A stretch of DNA of 64,000 bases from Rhynchospora pubera (lineage: Eukaryota; Streptophyta; Magnoliopsida; Poales; Cyperaceae), in assembly GCA_028095005.1 (NCBI GenBank), contig CM051459.1, positions 256,914,229 to 256,978,228 on the forward strand, written 5' to 3'. Numbering within the stretch: the stretch's first letter is position 1; the number at the start of each line of letters is the position of its first letter. This document shows, piece after piece, positions 9,777-22,303 of this stretch. Both the position numbers and the translations under genes were made by a program. The notes beneath the pieces are model-generated. The model did no database searches and was not told the origin of the DNA. It saw only the letters and a program-made list of their open reading frames with translations.

Positions 9777-10807
9777 AGTGAGAGTACCACGGAACAAATG
9801 CTCATATAGGAGGACACGCAAACTTTTCATTGGTTGGAAGGCCCCCGTGTATATTTCTCATTTGTGTACATTCCCGCACCAAAAAAAAAAAAAAAAACTA
9901 TGCCTTCTGGTCACATGAAATGGAAACACGTTTCGTTGTAACATTAATTCAAAAGTATTAAAAATTTTTACTTGTGACATTATGACGTTAACATACTTTT
10001 ACCAAGGCCCTGATCAAAATATTTTTTATACGGAATTTCATTTCATTTTAATTTAATTCAATTGATTTCACAAGCTTTCGTTATATCTAATTATATTAGA
10101 ATTCTAACCAAATGACATCAAATCTGTTCATTTTGATCATGATTTTTTTCAAAAAAAAAATGGGATTTTGATCATATACTATGCCTAGCGCATGCTCCAA
10201 AAACAAGAGGGAAGAGGATATAGAGTTTATCCTCATTACTCGAAAAATACAAAAAGAGTAGGGAAGAAACTAATTTTCACCCCTAAATTTGGGATGACCA
10301 AATTGATCAAGTTTTTATATAAAGTTTATCCTCATTACTCCCTAATTTCCATTCACCCATGTTTCCATTATGTTTTTATGTTTCAAAGCAGGCGAACTCC
10401 TTGGATGTGGAAAGATAGTTCACCTCTTCCCTCATTCACCCCCGTCTACCTCTTCTGGAGAGGTGAAGTCAAGAACATAAAAGGAGAAATGTTGAATTCT
10501 ACCAAACAGGAAAATTCACGTATATAAGTCAAGAACATAAACCGAAATTTTATTCGCTCAATTCTTTTATGACAAGACAAGCTTCGTATAAAAATTACAC
10601 TTCCATACCTTTCATAAATACTGCTTTAGTAATACATAAATAGTCGTCTAGCACTTCGTGATAAACAACTGTTTGTTGAGGTGCTTTCTTTGTCGTGTTT
10701 TTTATTTCTCCGCGTCTAGTTTAAGATGACCACAAAAGAATTTGATCAGAACTCTTCAAGCAAAAATGAATGCATCATAGATTTACGGCAAAAAACTGCT
10801 GCAGATT
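9777..10807. other. convergent intergenic region
   Basis: This is the space between the 3' end of the Rossmann-fold gene and the 3' end of PEX10. It holds both 3' UTRs and AT-rich sequence. A 111-codon ORF at 10192-10527 has no recognisable features and is probably chance. Confidence 0.5.
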
Positions 10808-13800
10808 TTAGAAATCAGAATGGTATAAACAAATTAAGCTTGAATGTGCTATAGGTGTGCGGCAGAGAGGGCATTCTGGCTTCTCATTGCACCAGTCCAT
10901 TATGCAGTTCCTGCAAAATAGCAGCAAATTAACATACTACGTAACAATTTCAGCTTTATTGCAGAGCTTATACCAGGATTCTTATTGTTATCTTGCTCCT
11001 TGTTATTTAATTGCCGAACTTAGTCTTATTTAGCACTAAAAGAGATCTCAACTGATGGTTTAGGTACAAAGATATTCCCAGATAATTCCTCCCTTTCAAA
11101 GGCCCTAAGTCATGCCAAATCAGTATCTTTGCTGTCTAAATAATAGTAAGGCATCTTTCAATATGCACCAGTTGAGTAGCTGTTGTTCAAACAAAAGGCA
11201 TCATAATATTTGTCTTTTGATTCTCAACTTTATATGTGGTCCTTGTGTTCTTTTGCGTAGACAAACAAAATTTACAAGAATTAAGTAAAAGAACAGATGT
11301 ATACCAACAAAAGACGTGTCCACAGGGAGTGGCAGTAGGATGTTGCCTAGCACCGAGGCATAACGTGCATTTACTCGTGACATTCTGGAAATTAAAATGT
11401 AATAAACTGGTATTTTGTGCATAGTTTGTAGCAATAATTTAAAACTTGAAAATAAATCATTATGGGAAAGCAAATACCTCTGTGACAGAGCCTTTACTGA
11501 TGTCATGATCACTTGCAAGATTTCCATCTTCATTTAGAACCGGCACACCCCATGCTGATATTTATTAAAAAATAGACTCATACAGTTAAATAAACAGCCT
11601 CATACTAATCGAGTATGTTATTATTTATTGACTAGCCATGGCAACTGAAAAGGTATACAACTCCCAATTGAATCAATAATTTTACCATATATCAGTCTGA
11701 TCAGGTGTCTACAATAGATCGACACACAAAATTGTCACTCAAGAATAGTGATTTTGAATACATATGGATTATTTTAGTGTTGATCTTTTTGGATGAAAAC
11801 ATTAGACCATTCCAGTACAAAGGTCTTATTTTACAGAAAAAAATTAAATAATTCTAATTTCTAAATAAGTCAAATACTTTTATCAACAAGGGTTCTTGTG
11901 TTTTCCATTAATAAAGGACAGCCTGTACAACCAAGCAGCAATAAAAGAACAAGAAGTCGGCACAAATTCACAGTTCTGAGTTAGTTGAGTTAATGCTCAG
12001 CAAAACCAGATCAGGTACAGTACTAAAATGCAGCATTTAAATGCTTCTGCAAAATAACAGCAGCAACCATATATTACTAGTAGAAACTAGTACAGAGAAG
12101 CACAGGGGTGTTATATTAGATTTAGACCTCTTGAGGAAGGCTGGTTTGCATGTGAAGATTGATTAATAGAACTAGCAATAGATGAAAAATTGGTTCGGCG
12201 AAGTCCTTCAGCTCCAAGTATACACAACTGAATTAACAGAAAAATACCCAACAATTGGTACCTACAAAACACATAACAAGGGTTCAGGTGATATTGGTTT
12301 CAATCTGCAATTAACTGTAAAATGCATTTGTTTATATTCAATAATAAAAAAATAGCTAAATAACCTAGGCCTTTGGTTCAGCGGCTTGCCAATGAATACA
12401 TATCGAATGCCAGCTGCACGTTTTGATAAATGGTAGTATAAACCTGAAACATTTGAAACATATAGGTTTACAATTTCATTCAGCTTAGGAGAACATCCAC
12501 ATAGTGCAATATAAATTTTGAACTAAGGGAATTATCAGTCACCTTCAAAGTAAAATAACATGAGGTTCGTGCGAATTGCCAGCTGTAAAACTTCCTTAGC
12601 AAATGGCAACAACTGCAGAAGAATAGAGTCACTATAAAGTAAATCTGTAGCTCATCCCTCAAGATCTATGAGAATTCTGACCTGATACCTAGTTGCTAAA
12701 TGTATTGTTTTGACTACATATAAAACTGTCGACAAAATTCAATCATATAATTGTTTTGGCCACATATATAACACTCAGCAAGAGTAAATCATACAAGCAA
12801 ACTCAGCTTGGTTAATTTGTATACTCATTTAGCTTTGGTTTTGTTTGTTTTTTCCACTGCCTGTTTATTTTAACTTTTCTTATTGACTGTTTATTGACTA
12901 GAGTAGAGACCTGTATTTTAATATTTAGTGCGCTCTGAAGAGTGTATGATATCATTGAAAATTGACCTAAAGGTTCTTGCCTTGAAAAAATTAATGAATG
13001 ATAATCCTCACAAGGACACATTCAGCTGTTCAATGATATTCGTTCATGATTTCCAAATATCTAACTTCACCAAGAAACAAAACAAAAAATTTAAAAGTTT
13101 TAATAGTATATCTAACATTCACCAAAGATGGGTTATTTCGACTGCAATGCACAACTTTAAAACAAATGCAATATAAAAACGCTTCAAAATCATGGTAAAT
13201 TCTTAATTTTATATCTGGTAGTTCCTGTTGTTAACTACTAATAAAGAAGAAAACAAGAAGAATTGGAAATTTGAAGGTTACCGAGGGCCATTTCCTAAGA
13301 AGTGATAGCCACAAAGCATGAATTCTCCCTCGTAGCCGTGACAAAGCTGTTGATCTATTTGCCTCTTGTAAAAGAGATTGATCAGCTAAGGCAGATCCTG
13401 TGTGACCCTCATACTCGCCATCGTTCAGTGCAGCACCTCGAGCTAGCATTCTAGAGCTGCTCATTATCTTGTGTTTTAGACATAAATGTTGTGATTTCCA
13501 AAAGAGAAGAAATAATAAAAGATAAGCTTCACAAATAGATACCTAATTCTTTCACCGAGGTATGGAATGGCAGTCTGGTAAATGATAAAAAGAATACGCC
13601 TGGCAGGCGTAGGCGGCAGCCCATTTGTACCTGCTATCTAATACAATCACAGTACAAATTAATTCATATTTCTGCCAGTGGCACAGAATTGTGTAGCATA
13701 AATAGAAGAAACAGAGACAAACAAACCTGGATTATGTCGCAGTATTCTTCTCCTAATGTTTGCTGTCCCGAACCAGTTGTTAGGAGATAATAAAAGGTCT

Positions 13801-14284
13801 GACCAAGCAACTTTATCTATACAGATAAACATCAAGGACCTTCATTAAATTAAAACAATAACATTTTTAAGTACCAATCAGCATGAAATGTAGCAACAGC
13901 CAACATTTTCAAATCTGACAATTCTTTTCTTCATAAAGGGAAACCACTGTGAAGGTGCAGCCTAACCTCATCTTGATATACAGTTGTAATCCTGGAACCT
14001 GGAATCCAATGAAAAGCAACTGACTCTTAGCATGATTGCTCAATAATATAATTCAGAATAATTGCTACAATTGAATTAGAAACTCAACCGAAGAGATGTC
14101 GAAAGGCATCGCGGCAGGCCTCCTGTACATAAGCGGCGTAGCTCTCGTCTTTCTCTGCCGCTCTCATCATCTCCGGCTGCGCGGCCGCCGGGAACCGTCT
14201 CTGTGGTCGCGAGCTCGGGCCAGCTTCGCCAGTGCCTTCGCTTCCCCTTCCAACTACGCCGTGGCTCGACGACTCGCTTGTCAT
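10808..14284 (-). CDS. PEX10: peroxisome biogenesis factor 10 (RING E3 peroxin)
   Basis: Eleven exons in transcription order: 14284-14089, 13998-13967, 13816-13727, 13637-13543, 13456-13282, 12612-12543, 12443-12365, 12261-12128, 11554-11478, 11384-11305, 10910-10808. They give 376 residues, close to the ~381 of Arabidopsis PEX10. The conserved N-terminal block (AAQPEMMRAAEKDE, EACRDAFRHLFG) starts the Pex2/Pex10/Pex12 membrane region. A C3HC4 RING lies at Cys322, Cys325, Cys337, His339, Cys342, Cys345, Cys356 and Cys359. The protein sits in the peroxisomal membrane with PEX2 and PEX12 and ubiquitinates the PEX5 receptor for recycling. All zinc ligands are present and no frame break is seen. 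Confidence 0.95.
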
Positions 14285-14640
14285 GGCTCCGAGTCGCTTG
14301 TTTCAGTGTTTAGGCTGAGAGACTGAGAGACAGCGGAGAGGTTAGAATCGGAGCGCAAGCGAGGGAGAGAGAGAGAGAGAGAGTTGAGAGATAGAGATGG
14401 AGAGGGGAACCGTCCGATCAATAATGAGTGCGCCGTGATTAATATCGGATCCGTACGGCCCTTAAATCTTAACCGTCGAAATTCGATCGGACGGTTCCTG
14501 AGAACCACTGCTGTATCCGAGGGAGAGTGGTCGGAAAGTCGTGGTCTCGTGGAAGGATAGTGGGGTCGGTTTGGATTCTGGTTCTGGAGTATGGAATTTT
14601 AGGATGGCAGTAATGAATACGGAGCTGACAAGTGCAATCA
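14285..14640. promoter_or_regulatory. PEX10 5' flank
   Basis: Upstream region of PEX10 with a GA microsatellite (about 14367-14387). An AACCGTCGAAATTCGATCGG segment near 14470-14490 resembles the interior of the foldback element at 18691-18863, so part of the flank may be MITE-derived. No individual promoter element is certain. Confidence 0.4.
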
Positions 14641-14916
14641 ATTTCTCGTGCAATCAAGCATTCATACAATCAAGCAGTTAGGTTTAAAAAAAAGGCAAAA
14701 AAAAATGTGTTTCGCTTCCTGTCAAATACGAAAACCGCATTTCATCTATCCCTCACCCACATCTCCCTTCCCCCTCATCTCGCTTCACCCCTCTATTCCA
14801 TCTCTCCTATGTTCCGTCTCTTCTCTTTCTCACTGCACGCCGTCGCGCAGCCCTACCGTCGTCGTCACTCAGCCCTCCCGTCGTCCAGCCCAGTCCTGCC
14901 GTTATCAAAATAAAAA

Positions 14917-15289
14917 ATGAATATTATTTACTCCCTTACTTGTATTAAATACTCCCGTACTGCTAATTATTTACTCCTAGTTATTTAGTTACTCCCAAAC
15001 AATAGAAGAATCATATATGAATATTATTTACTCGCTCGCTTGTATTAAATACTCCCGTACTACTAACTATTTACTCCCTTGTAGTTATTTAGTTACTCCT
15101 AAGCAACAGTAGAATCAATGTTATTTACTCCCTTATACATATTAGATACTCCTTTTATACTGATTATTACTCTGTTGTATATATTATTTACTCCCTTATA
15201 CTGATCAATTTACTCCCTTATAGTAATTTAGTTACTCCCAAAAAATAGAAGAATCAGATATGAATGTTATTTAGTCCCTTATACATATT
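14917..15289. repeat. ~100-bp tandem repeat, about 3.3 copies
   Basis: Units start near 14917, 15017, 15118 and 15260. Each contains TTATTTACTCCC, a variant of ATACTCCCGTACT and TTTAGTTACTCC, and ends AGAAGAATCA. Copy 3 is longer and more diverged. The last copy is interrupted by the MITE at 15290. Confidence 0.75.
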
Positions 15290-15520
15290 GGGTGTGTTTG
15301 GATGTAACGGAATAAGCCGGAAATAGAGAATAGGAATAAGAATTTTCGGTTTGCGTGCTTATCCTTATTCCTTATTCTTATACCATGGTTTTGTTAGTAT
15401 AGGAATAAGAGCTCTTATTCCTTATTCTTGTGTTGTTTGGGTTGCACAAGAATAAGAATAAGTACGGAAAACGAAATTTCTTATTCCTATTCCCTATTTC
15501 TGGCTCATCCAAACACACCC
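15290..15520. mobile_element. MITE with GGGTGTGTTTGGAT termini (231 bp)
   Basis: Terminal inverted repeats GGGTGTGTTTGGAT and ATCCAAACACACCC, flanked by ATT on both sides (15287-15289 and 15521-15523). The interior is made of AATAAG/CTTATT tracts in inverted arrangement. Its ends and interior match the element at 19102-19331. Confidence 0.75.
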
Positions 15521-16580
15521 ATTGAGTTTTGCTATGGTGAGTTGCAACTCACTAAAGGGTCCGTGAGTCGCGCTCAAAATTTCGAAATTTAGTTCAAAAT
15601 GACCGATCCAAACTGTCTAATACGATCTCCTTATTCAAATCTCCATGCAGACCAAATTTTATATTTTTCTGAAATTTTTAAGTATTTATTTCGGATTTTT
15701 AAAAACTACTTTTTTTTAACGGTTCAGAACTAATTATATTAATGATTTTCTAAAATTTCAAAAAAATATTTCAAAATTTTGAAACTAGATCTAAACATCT
15801 TTTCTTTTCTTATCCTTCTCTATTTCTATTTTTTTTTCTTCCTCAACCAGATTTGATCAGCATAGGAGAGAGAGCAGTGAGGAGAGACGGAGGTGGAGGT
15901 GAGGCGGAGGAGAGGAGAGGCTGAGATGAGGCAGAGGCGGAGGCGGAGGTGAGGCCGAGACGGATGTGAGGAGAGGCGGAGGATGGGAGACGCGAGTAGT
16001 TGCGTGAGATCAGAGGAGACGGAGCGAAGAGAGGGTAAAAGGAGGGAAGGGTGAGACGAGGGGAGCGACTCACTGTGATTGCATGATTGCACGAAATATT
16101 GATTACACAGAGTAATTCCCATTAAATTTATAGAAAAATATTTTTAGAATTTTCACGTCCGTAAAGATAGAATGCACAAAAATGTAAGATATAATTTTGC
16201 AAATGTTATGGTCAAATGTAAATTTTTATGTCAACCCATCGTCTAGAAACATAAGAATTTATCATAGGAAAGTGGAATATATTTTTTCATAGAAAACGCA
16301 CTAAGATTTTAAAAGATGAATGAAATTGATGAAGAAGATATAATATTCATCAAGAAAGCAGGTGCTAAACAATTCTATGGACTTTTTTTAAAATTCTATC
16401 TTAAGCAACGTTAATAATATTAATATTTTCCTTTTTTTGGCCGCTTTCCTGATTATTGATTAGAATTTGACTAATATATGCACAGCATGTGATTATTTTT
16501 CCTATATTGAAGCAATGATTTTTTTATATTTTCCTAATAATTAAATTGTTAATTTTCTTATTTATCCGTGGAAGCTATCA
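15521..16580. other. non-coding region with purine-rich tract
   Basis: Contains a GA/GGAGG-rich tract (about 15860-16060) that produces spurious open frames of low complexity, and AT-rich sequence after it. No gene is supported. Confidence 0.45.
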
Positions 16581-16587
16581 TACCTAG

Positions 16588-16671
16588 AGAGAAGCATAGC
16601 AAGCATATCAGGATGGATTTAAGCCTTGACATTTTATTTCCAAATTATCGAGGGCTTGCTATGCTTCTGCA
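16588..16671. other. short perfect-stem hairpin
   Basis: AGAAGCATAGCAAGC (16590-16604) is perfectly complementary to GCTTGCTATGCTTCT (16654-16668) with a ~49-base loop. This resembles a short miRNA-like foldback or a small inverted repeat. Strand and expression are unknown. Confidence 0.4.
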
Positions 16672-16700
16672 AATCTAATCTCTTCCATTTTATTTATGAG

Positions 16701-17129
16701 GAGGGTTTCGGTGCCACAAGTTTAGGATACCATCAAATATCACAATTTTTAATTTTCATCATTTTTTAAAATTTTAAAATGTAAATGTCCAGTCTAAACC
16801 GTTGATCTTCTTTTGTTTTAATGAGTGATGCATTTTCATATAAATTTTATAAAATTTGAAGTTGATTTGATACTCGATCAAGAAGTTAAAAAACGAATGA
16901 ATCTGGTCAACTATAACATATTATAATTATAATACGTTCATGGTGTGACCTATGGATCAAGTATCAAATCAATTCAAAATTTTATAAGGCTTATATAGAA
17001 ATGCATTGCTCATTAAAACGAAGAAGATCAACGGTTTAGATTTGAAATTTATATTTTAAAATTTTAAATTTTAACGAAAAAATAAAATCGTGACATTTGA
17101 TGGCACCCTAAAGTTGTGGTATCGAACTC
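16701..17129. mobile_element. foldback MITE, about 430 bp
   Basis: Nearly the whole element is one imperfect inverted repeat. The left end TTTCGGTGCCACAAG..ACCATCAAAT is matched by ATTTGATGGCACCC..TTGTGGTATCGAA on the right. The inner arms (AACCGTTGATCTTC, ATGCATTTTCATATAA) are shared with the foldback element at 54245-54654, whose outer ends differ. Confidence 0.7.
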
Positions 17130-17138
17130 TACTACTGT

Positions 17139-17345
17139 GTTTGGATGAGAGTTGAATAAGGAAAATAATAAGAAATTTTGGTATGCGTACTTGTCCAAAT
17201 TCCTTATTCTTATATCATAATTTTGTTAGTATAAGAATAAGGGCCCAAATTTCTTATTCTTGTGTTGTTTGGGTTGCACGAGAATAAGAAATTTGATCAT
17301 TATTCCTATCCAAACCCTTATTCTCATCTATCTAAACCCTTATAT
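17139..17345. mobile_element. decayed MITE related to 15290-15520
   Basis: Contains the TTGTTAGTATAAGAATAAG and TTGTGTTGTTTGGGTTGCAC blocks of the GGGTGTGTTTGGAT family, with eroded ends (TGTGTTTGGATGAG and CTATCTAAACCC). Confidence 0.5.
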
Positions 17346-17638
17346 ACCACCATTCGCTATGAATTTTGATTATAAAAAAAATCTATTATTCAATTAATCA
17401 GGGTGTAACGATTGGTATTCCTGCTGGACTGGACAAACCTCTCAACTTACCTACGAAAAAATTAAGGCGAGTTCCCGATAAATTATAACAACGGTTTTTA
17501 TTAATTTGACCAGATGGATGTTAGTTAAAGCGAAAACTTTTGTAATAATTACTGTACCTATGCATCTATCATCATTATCTCTAAGAAGTATGGATTGACA
17601 AAATCAAAATTACATTTATAATATTATTATATGTACTA

Positions 17639-17786
17639 GGCTCAGTTTGGATGGTGTGGGAATAAGAGAAATAAGGAAAGAAGTATTGGAAAATGTGTAA
17701 CTTTGTGAAGAGTTTGGATTGTTTATAATAAATTTGGAAGTAGAAATAAGCTATTTTCTTATTCTTGCACCCATCCAAACGGAGCC
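17639..17786. mobile_element. Tourist-like MITE (148 bp)
   Basis: Inverted ends GGCTCAGTTTGGATGG and CCATCCAAACGGAGCC. The interior holds GTGTAACTTTGTGAAGAGTT and GGATTGTTTATAATAAATTT, as in several other MITEs here. No clear target duplication. Confidence 0.65.
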
Positions 17787-18287
17787 AAAAATGTTGTTTA
17801 TTAGATTTTGTTTACCATGTATTTAACCTTGTTCAATATAATATTCTCCTTTTTTAGTGATCTGTATCCAAGAGTATCATTTAGTGCTATAGATGGTGGA
17901 TTAATTGGTGGGGGGCAGTTGGAAGTTTAAATTTCTTTTTGGCTTTAAAATCCCGTACGCATTTCTTTAATATTAAATAAAGTACATGAAGGATACATAA
18001 TAGTTGCACTAGCTAAAAATTAAACCCAAATCCCATGAAACTCCAAACATAATTTCCAGTAGCATTCAATCAATAGGCACAAATTTCCAGTAACATTCAA
18101 TTTTGTTTGTCGCCATGGTGGTGGCTCTAGATACCATGATGATGATTAAAGAAGATGTAATCTTTATTGTATTGTAATAATGATTGCTTACAGAGAGTAA
18201 CACTTCTTGCAAGTAACCCCGATGGGATTACTACTGGTACTAATTTGTCATACTATTATTTTTATTTAACTTTGATTGTATATTTAA

Positions 18288-18461
18288 GGGTGCGTTTGGA
18301 TCGTTGGGTGCGTTTGGATCGTTGGAAGAAAGAAGAAGAAGAAGAAAGAAGAAGAAAAAAAATTATAAATAATTCAAACTCTTCATAAAGTTACACATTT
18401 CCCAATACTTCTTCCCATTTCTTTCCTTCTTCCTTTTTTCTCACACTATCCAAACGCACCC
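18288..18461. mobile_element. Tourist-like MITE with duplicated left terminus
   Basis: Ends GGGTGCGTTTGGAT and CCAAACGCACCC with TAA on both sides (18285-18287, 18462-18464). The first 18 bases, GGGTGCGTTTGGATCGTT, are present twice in tandem at the left end. The interior is the reverse orientation of the GTGTAACTTTGTGAAG family and carries a GAA-rich expansion. Confidence 0.75.
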
Positions 18462-18690
18462 TAAAAAAATGGGACTGAGAATGTGTTTTGGGTTGATTTT
18501 ATGCAAGTGCATAAAATTAGTATATTTAAAAGGTGGCAGTGGGACGGGGAGAGAACGGCTTTATCAGACACCATTCATGTGCTAACATGTATTCAATTTC
18601 TGGACATTTTGTATTGGCCATGTTTTTGTGTACTTTTTTGTTAAAATATCCTTTATTATGTACTGTGGGGCTCTTTTTTACGAAACCAAA

Positions 18691-18863
18691 TCCTGTGCCG
18701 CGCGGCACTTTGCAGCGCAGAAATCCAAACCGTCCAAATTAAATCCAATGGATAAGGGAGCTCCGTGCATGTAACCTGATTGTAAGGCCCGAAAAAATCT
18801 AACCGTCGAAATCGGATCGTACGGTTCGGATTGGTGAGCGGCATGGTGTCGCGCGGCACAAGA
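18691..18863. mobile_element. small foldback element with GC-rich ends
   Basis: TCCTGTGCCGCGCGGCAC at the left is matched by the complement of GTCGCGCGGCACAAGA at the right. The interior (AACCGTCGAAATCGGATC) is itself partly palindromic. The target duplication is unclear. Confidence 0.5.
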
Positions 18864-18980
18864 TGGGAATTCCTTTTTTACAGGTAAAGATGTAGGATCG
18901 GTCACAATTTTTGGTGTTCAAAAAGGTTTGTCATATGCAGGATGCTGAGTGCCTGCTTCCATGGTGATTATTTCACAGGT

Positions 18981-19365
18981 TCCGTTTGGATGGTGTGGGA
19001 ATAAGAGGAATAAGGGAAGAAGTGAAAAGAAGTATTAGAAAGTGTGTAACTTTGTGAAGAGTTTGGATTGTTTATAATAAATTTATTTCCTTATTCTCTA
19101 AGGGTGTGTTTGGATAGGCCGGGATAGAAAATAGGAATAAGAAATTTCGGTTTGCGTGCTTATTCTTATTCTTGTGCAACCCAAACAACACAAGAATAAG
19201 GAATTTAGGCTCTTATTCCTATACTAACAAAACAATGGTATAAGAATAAGAAATATGGATAAGCACGCAAATCGAAATTCTTTATTTTTATTTCCTATTC
19301 ACGACTTATTCCGTTGCATCCAAACACACCCTAATTCTCTTATTCCCACACCTCATCCAAACGGA
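18981..19365. mobile_element. Tourist-like MITE, split by a second MITE
   Basis: Outer ends TCCGTTTGGATG (18981-18992) and CATCCAAACGGA (19354-19365), followed inward by GTGTGGGAATAAGAG and its complement. The element is interrupted at 19102-19331. Confidence 0.7.
19102..19331. mobile_element. MITE nested inside another MITE (230 bp)
   Basis: Ends GGGTGTGTTTGGAT and ATCCAAACACACCC with a TAA duplication (19099-19101 and 19332-19334). Same family as 15290-15520. It must be younger than the element it splits. Confidence 0.8.
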
Positions 19366-19495
19366 TGAAAAGCAATACTTAAAAGCTCGTAATAAAAGCA
19401 TAATTTACTTTCAAGAACAACAAAAATCTGTTGAAGATTTTAAATTTTTTTTAATTCCTTTTAAAAATGGGGTAAATAAATAAAATAAAATAAAG

Positions 19496-20356
19496 TTAAT
19501 TAGATTTATGCCATTGTAAAAATTGAAAATTAATAAAATGCCATCACTAAATGACAAATTAGTTTTTATCATTATGAAATAGAGCAAATTAGTTTTATGC
19601 CATCGACAAATTGATTTGCCAATTTTGCCCTTTTAAATATGTCACTATAAAAATTAATATTAAAAAATACCATCACTATATAACAAATTAGTTTTATGCC
19701 ACTACAAATCAATTAAAATGAGTTATGTGCCATTGAAAAAATATAAAACTTAGTTTTATGCCACTAGTGCATTAAAATTATGGCATAAAACAAAACTTTA
19801 TATTATTAACAACAAAAATGCAGTAAAATTAAATTTTATCCATATTAACTTATAACATTAACTTGCAGCATTAATGAGAAATAAAATATTAGGCAAATAG
19901 CTGAGACATTGCAATAAACTTGTAAATATCAAAATACATAAGATAATTAACGGTCGACAAGTGAGTAACATGGTTACTTATCATGGGTTCATTAATCTAA
20001 ATATCCAAAATACATAGTAAGAACGCCTTCAAAATATAAAAAAATAAGAAAAATGTTTGGAGATCAGCACGGAATATTTTAGCGTATTTTAATGTGCAAA
20101 TCTCCAAAAAATTTTGGCTAATAGATGGTATACAAAATACATACTAATTTTGGAGATAGACTTAACATAATGAAAAATTTCTCAATTTACCGTTTTTTTC
20201 CAACATTTTTTTTGCATTTATTAACAAGGGCAACTTGGGCATTTTTAAAAATAATGAGATATTTCAAGATGACAGTTTTAGAATTAAATCTTTTAGGAAT
20301 AAGATAATGGCATATATCTAAGTTAAACAATTTGATAATGGCATAAATCTAATTAA
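19496..20356. repeat. inverted-repeat-bounded AT-rich repeat (candidate element)
   Basis: TTAATTAGATTTATGCCATT at the left edge is nearly complementary to AATGGCATAAATCTAATTAA at the right edge. Between them, degenerate copies of AATTAGTTTTATGCCA recur about every 40-60 bases. It could be a decayed transposon; no target duplication or coding sequence was found. Confidence 0.4.
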
Positions 20357-20384
20357 CAATCTAACAATGGCATATTGCTAATTA

Positions 20385-21057
20385 TATTGGTGCAAATTCA
20401 AATAAAATCGGATAATAGAAAAACAAATGAAAGAAATGAAAGGAACAAAGTTACCCGAATCGCGCTAGGCGCTGTCCTTAAGCGTATTCTGTCTCAACTG
20501 CGACAGGAACCGCAACCAAGATAAGACGGGGTTGTCACCTTTTAGGGCACGACCATAAAAGTGACTGATGAAAGCCTCCAAAAATATCCAGCAGAACAAC
20601 AAAAATCGAGACTTGGAATATCAAATATTATCAAGAGGAATATGAGAGATTGGACAAGCTGTATAATTTTTTTGTATATCTCTATTATCAACGAGATGGA
20701 CTGTTTATATAGCAAATTAGTTAACGGCTAATACAGCTTTAATCCATTCAACATTTATTGTTATTAATCCAATTAAATTCCTTAGCAAGCAACGGTACAA
20801 AATTGATGAAGAATATATGCATTGATTTGCCAAATAAACGATAAAATATTTATTAAGAATTTTATGGACTCCAACGGAAAATAAGATTAAATAACATCTT
20901 TACTAGTCAATTGAATGGTACAACGGGAAAATGAGTAAATTCTCTGATTAAATGAATTTTATAGGAACCGACAAATGACAGATGAAATTTATCAAAAGGA
21001 ATTTTCGCAGAATATGATTTAATGAATTTTGAGTTTTTTCAAATTATATTTCCAACA
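20385..21057 (-). repeat. left LTR of E1
   Basis: 673-bp direct repeat partner of 42233-42905, ending CCAACA. The first dinucleotide is mutated from TG to TA. Confidence 0.9.
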
Positions 21058-22251
21058 ATTCCCCAACAAAACTCAAAATTTATCAAATGAGAATTGACTC
21101 ACAAATTAGGGATTATATATGACCAAATGATAAACTTTAAGGAAACAAAATTGAATTTCATACAATCGGATGATGAAACAAATAGCTGGATATTTATATT
21201 GCGCATCATAGAAGTAGTTTACAAACTTTGAACTTCACTTAGTGTCGATGGATTAAATTTGGAGGAGACAGAGAGAACTTATGTTTTGAACTCGTTCCTT
21301 GAATCCAAATTACACCATCACACACGCAATATAGAGTCAGTCATCGCGGGGTGCGCATTAATGGCCATACGCAAATAACTTGGATTTTTCATGAGAGTCT
21401 TAAGGGCTTACCCATGCCCTGCACTGCGGCCGTATACAGACACTCTCATATAGGTGAGTCCCTACCAAGGATGTGTGCAGATTCACATCCCACGGAAATT
21501 ACCGATTTGGTCCTCATTAAGAGCATTGCTCGAGCTAAAGTGCTCATCCTTAACATCTACATAAAGCACACTCACCATAGAGATGGGACTGGAGTCATTG
21601 CTCCAAAATTGTGTGCTAAGTGGTCAACTTACGGCTTGTTATTACCCATTGAATCTCTTTCCAGGGGTCACCCTTTCGGAGATTGGATTGCCACCGCAAG
21701 AGGCCTATTAGGGCATAAAACCCATTCCCTCGATGAATATAGAACTTATAGTTCTATTTGTCTTTTGTTAGACAATCAAATTGTTTTTTTCATTTTGATA
21801 TATTTCTTTATTGTTTTTTTTTTTCAATAAGTCAATTCTTATTTGAATTCAATTGCTGCTCTATTATCATATTGTTTTGATTTGTGAGATTGGTAACAAG
21901 TGCAACTGATAATAATTCTTTTAGTCATCTGGTTGCAGCGAATTTATAACCATATGATATGGCTTATTCAAACATTCTCAATGTATGATTATATGTTGAC
22001 TTGTTTGTTAATGTTCATGATTTATTCAATCTTACATAAAGGATCTTATCATTTTATTTTCGTTCACATTTATTTATTTTGTTATATCAATAATTTCCAA
22101 TTTCATTTCTAACACAAATGTATACATTTATTTGGAAGTTAAGTGATAACTTCATTATCAATATTTATAATCTCATGTCATGATAGAATTAGTTTCACAT
22201 TTCAATAAACTATAAGCCCCCACATTTTTCTTCTTAATTTCTCAGAAGGTT

Positions 22252-22254
<3 letters not shown>

Positions 22255-22301
<47 letters not shown>
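22255..22301. repeat. (TA)n microsatellite
   Basis: About 23 uninterrupted TA repeats inside the E1 interior. Confidence 0.95.

Positions 22302-22303
<2 letters not shown>

Noticed and set aside
15826..16122. Ser/Leu/Pro-rich minus-strand ORFs
   Set aside because: Low-complexity translation of a purine-rich tract without start context or homology.
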